Of a stretch of 64,000 bases of DNA, positions 62,247 to 64,000 are shown piece by piece. The translations under genes were made by a program, and so were the position numbers. Each line of letters begins with the position of its first letter. The first letter of the stretch is position 1. This stretch comes from Bradyrhizobium sp. B124 (GTDB taxonomy: Bacteria > Pseudomonadota > Alphaproteobacteria > Rhizobiales > Xanthobacteraceae): NCBI RefSeq assembly GCF_038967635.1, contig NZ_CP152413.1, positions 4,216,001 to 4,280,000 on the forward strand, written 5' to 3'. Under the pieces are notes generated by a model. That model worked only from the letters and a program-made list of their open reading frames with translations. It had not been told where the DNA came from and did not search any database.

Positions 62247-63203
62247 CTAGCCTGCCTTGCGCAAGCCGGCGGATTTGCGCGGCGATTGTGGCTTTGCCGC
62301 CAGCGTTTCCGTGATGAAGTCGATGAACCGCCTCACCTTGGCCGGCACGTGGCTACGCGAGGCGTAATAGACGTAGAGCGGAAAACGCTCGTCGGGCCAG
62401 TCCGGAAACAGCTCGATCAGCGCGCCGCTCCGCAGGTGATCGTCGAGGCCGAGATCAATCACCTGCGCGATGCCGAAGCCGGCCAGGCAAGCGCCGAGCT
62501 TGGTTCCTGAATCGGTCACGGTGAGCCGCCCGTTGACCGCGACCGGCACGACCTCGCCGCCGCGCCAAAACTCCCAATCGAAAGGACGCCCGGTCGCCGC
62601 GTCGATGGCCAGGATGCACTGATGATCGCGGCTCGCCAGCTCCCGCGGATCAAGCGGCCGGCCATGTCGTTCGAGATAGTTCGGCGAGGCCACGGTGAGC
62701 ACGCGCGCATCGAGGACGCGGCGCGCAATCAGCGCCGACGGCGCCGGCTCGCCGAAACGCACCGCCAGGTCAAAACCGTCGCTGACCAGATCCGCGATCC
62801 GGTCGCGGGTCTCGATGCGCAGCTCCATGCCTGGATTCTGCAGCAGGAACTCGCTCAGCTTCGGCGACAGCACCATGCGGGAGAACAGCGGGTCGACATT
62901 GACCCGCAGCCTGCCGCGGACCGCGTCGCGCGATTTCGAGGTCTCCGCCGCCGCCTCGCCGATCCCGGCCAGATGGGCGGCGACCCGTTCGACCAGCGCG
63001 CGTCCTTCCTCGGTGAGCTCGACGGCGCGGCTGGTGCGGTGAACCAGCCTGGCATCGAGGCGCGCCTCGAGCTTGGCGATCGCCTTGCTGACCCCGGATT
63101 GCGTCATGCCGAGCCGTGCGGCGGCCCGGCCAAAACTGCGCGCATCCGCCAGCGCCGCGAGGACCACCAGGCCGCCAACCAGCCGACCGTCAACTTCGTC
63201 CAT
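62247..63203 (-). CDS. LysR-family transcriptional regulator
   Basis: 318 residues. The winged HTH reads LVVLAALADARSFGRAAARL, GMTQSGVSKAIAKLEARLDA, RLVHRTSRAVELTEEG. The effector domain has LRVNVDPLFSRMVLSPKLSEF, DLVSDGFDLAVRFGEP and ELFPDWPDERFPLYVYYASR. It belongs to the large group with VRFGEP motifs (CrgA/DsdC-like). It is divergent from the NTF2-like gene, with about 100-190 bases between. Effector unknown. Confidence 0.9.
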   Translation of the reverse strand: MDEVDGRLVGGLVVLAALADARSFGRAAARLGMTQSGVSKAIAKLEARLDARLVHRTSRAVELTEEGRALVERVAAHLAGIGEAAAETSKSRDAVRGRLRVNVDPLFSRMVLSPKLSEFLLQNPGMELRIETRDRIADLVSDGFDLAVRFGEPAPSALIARRVLDARVLTVASPNYLERHGRPLDPRELASRDHQCILAIDAATGRPFDWEFWRGGEVVPVAVNGRLTVTDSGTKLGACLAGFGIAQVIDLGLDDHLRSGALIELFPDWPDERFPLYVYYASRSHVPAKVRRFIDFITETLAAKPQSPRKSAGLRKAG

Positions 63204-63389
63204 GCCGATGCCTCTCAGTCATCCAAGAGATGACCGCCCAGTCGTAGCACTCCGCCACCATATCGGCCACTGTCGGCGCAGATCACCGGCTCGATCCGGT
63301 GAGACCACCGCCACATCATCCGCTACGGAGATCTTGCAACGAGCGACATCCAGGCCATCGCATCCGCGATCGATGGATATTTCAACCTG

Positions 63390-63722
63390 ATGTATGACGT
63401 CGACGATAGCCGGTTCCGCGACGTCTTCTCCGATGCCTGCATCGTGCACGGCATCCGGGACGGCAAGCACACGGTGCGGTCGGCCGCGGAATTTCGCGAC
63501 TTTATCCGCAGCCGTCCCTCGCCGGCGTCGATGAAATCGCCGCGCGATGAGGCCATCATCAGCATCGACCAGACCGCGTCCGATCTGGCCATCGCCAAGG
63601 TGCGCGTCAGGGCCGGCCAAACCGGCTTCATCGATCATCTCGTGTTTCATCGGATCGACGGCAGGTGGCTCATCACCACCAAGGCGTTTCACGTCGCGCA
63701 GGTCTTCCCGGCGGGATTGTAG
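63390..63722 (+). CDS. NTF2-like (SnoaL/lumazine-binding-like) protein, start uncertain
   Basis: 110 residues from the first ATG: YDVDDSRFRDVFSDACIVHG, then TVRSAAEFRDFIRSRPSP and GFIDHLVFHRIDGRWLITTK, a typical NTF2-like cone fold. The reading frame is open for 29 more codons upstream to a TGA at 63300, and their translation (SDIQAIASAIDGYFNLMYD, partly shown) is exactly the expected first helix, but it holds no ATG, GTG or TTG. Either a rare start (ATC or CTG) is used or the 5' end has been lost. Function unknown. Confidence 0.7.
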   Translation: MYDVDDSRFRDVFSDACIVHGIRDGKHTVRSAAEFRDFIRSRPSPASMKSPRDEAIISIDQTASDLAIAKVRVRAGQTGFIDHLVFHRIDGRWLITTKAFHVAQVFPAGL

Positions 63723-63899
63723 CGTCGCCCACGGCTGGTTTTCGGAATATTAGAAATGTGACACTGATTTGCCCGACGTGTCAAGTCGGCTGGTCGCACG
63801 CCGGCCGTCACCGGCTACTTTGCATGGGGTTGTTTTCGATATTTTTGGCAGCGCGCCCCTGCAAAGCCTGCCAATTCCGTCACAGTCGTGGAATGCGCT

Positions 63900-63931
63900 G
63901 GGTGGGTTGCGCTTCGCAAGCTAACCCACCC
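63900..63931. repeat. short palindromic repeat
   Basis: GGGTGGGTT and AACCCACCC arms around gcgcttcgcaagct, just downstream of the partial gene at 63943 and readable as a hairpin in both directions. No T tract. Confidence 0.65.
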
Positions 63932-63942
63932 TACCCGATCCG

Positions 63943-64000
63943 TTACGCCGCACGCACCTTCTGCAGGAACTCGTCGACCGCGTTGCGCAGCATCCCCGAC
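63943..64000 (-). CDS. C-terminal end of a probable methyl-accepting chemotaxis protein (partial)
   Basis: Only the last 18 codons are in the window: SGMLRNAVDEFLQKVRAA and a TAA stop. The pattern LRxxVDxFLxxVRAA is the usual end of alphaproteobacterial chemotaxis receptors, following the signalling domain. This is a family guess from very little sequence. Confidence 0.5.
   Translation of the reverse strand, partial: SGMLRNAVDEFLQKVRAA

Overview
This window looks like a chromosomal segment of a Bradyrhizobium-type alphaproteobacterium (Nitrobacteraceae, Hyphomicrobiales). The evidence is the high GC content, a Caulobacter-like flagellar operon preceded by sciP, a Rhodobacter-type PmtA methyltransferase, a LuxR/LuxI pair of the BjaR/BjaI or BraR/BraI kind, and many short palindromic intergenic repeats of the sort scattered through these genomes. 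The genus is inferred from gene content; no database was searched.

Layout. (1) 1-9484: a nicotinate-degradation cluster on the minus strand (MFS transporter, nicX, nicD, nicF, nicC, and a three-subunit molybdenum hydroxylase with a CoxG-like helper), divergent from a NicR-like MarR regulator. (2) 9594-12733: an island edge with a periplasmic binding protein that has lost its signal peptide, a large serine recombinase broken by an in-frame amber codon, and a tRNA-Met gene whose 3' half is overlapped antisense by the recombinase reading frame. (3) 12849-30081: pmtA, mnmA, fliK and flgD, a repeat-rich stretch with small proteins, an AraC regulator, OpgC, a Tat-exported hydrolase, then sciP and fliF-fliG-fliH(flbE)-fliN-flbD. 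(4) 30239-37523: a sulfonate-sulfur operon (two SsuA, SsuD, SsuC, SsuB, a flavin reductase) plus a further luciferase-like monooxygenase. (5) 37741-51165: housekeeping and envelope genes, including a RecD-like helicase, msrA, msrB, an AraC regulator, a Pit phosphate transporter behind a good PHO box, purA and ybaK. (6) 51270-54360: a quorum-sensing locus in which luxI overlaps a cytochrome P450 gene, which in turn overlaps a small unknown gene; luxR is divergent. (7) 54705-64000: two related EamA exporters, an MlaD protein, an alpha-hydroxy-acid oxidase, TetR and LysR regulators with divergent targets, an HD-domain protein, an NTF2-like gene without a good start, and the last residues of a probable chemotaxis receptor.

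How the parts work together. The nic genes would import nicotinate, hydroxylate it at C6, convert it to 2,5-dihydroxypyridine, open the ring and release formate and ammonia, leaving maleate; no maleate isomerase is visible, so it may lie left of the window. The ssu genes would take up sulfonates and desulfonate them with reduced FMN. The flagellar operon ends in its own sigma-54 activator FlbD, and a CtrA-like site lies between sciP (a CtrA antagonist) and fliF.

The best candidates for something undescribed are the luxI-P450-small protein overlap operon, the SsuC permease whose N-terminus is encoded by a palindromic repeat, and the nicotinate cluster that uses a CODH/XDH-type hydroxylase with CoxG in place of NicAB.
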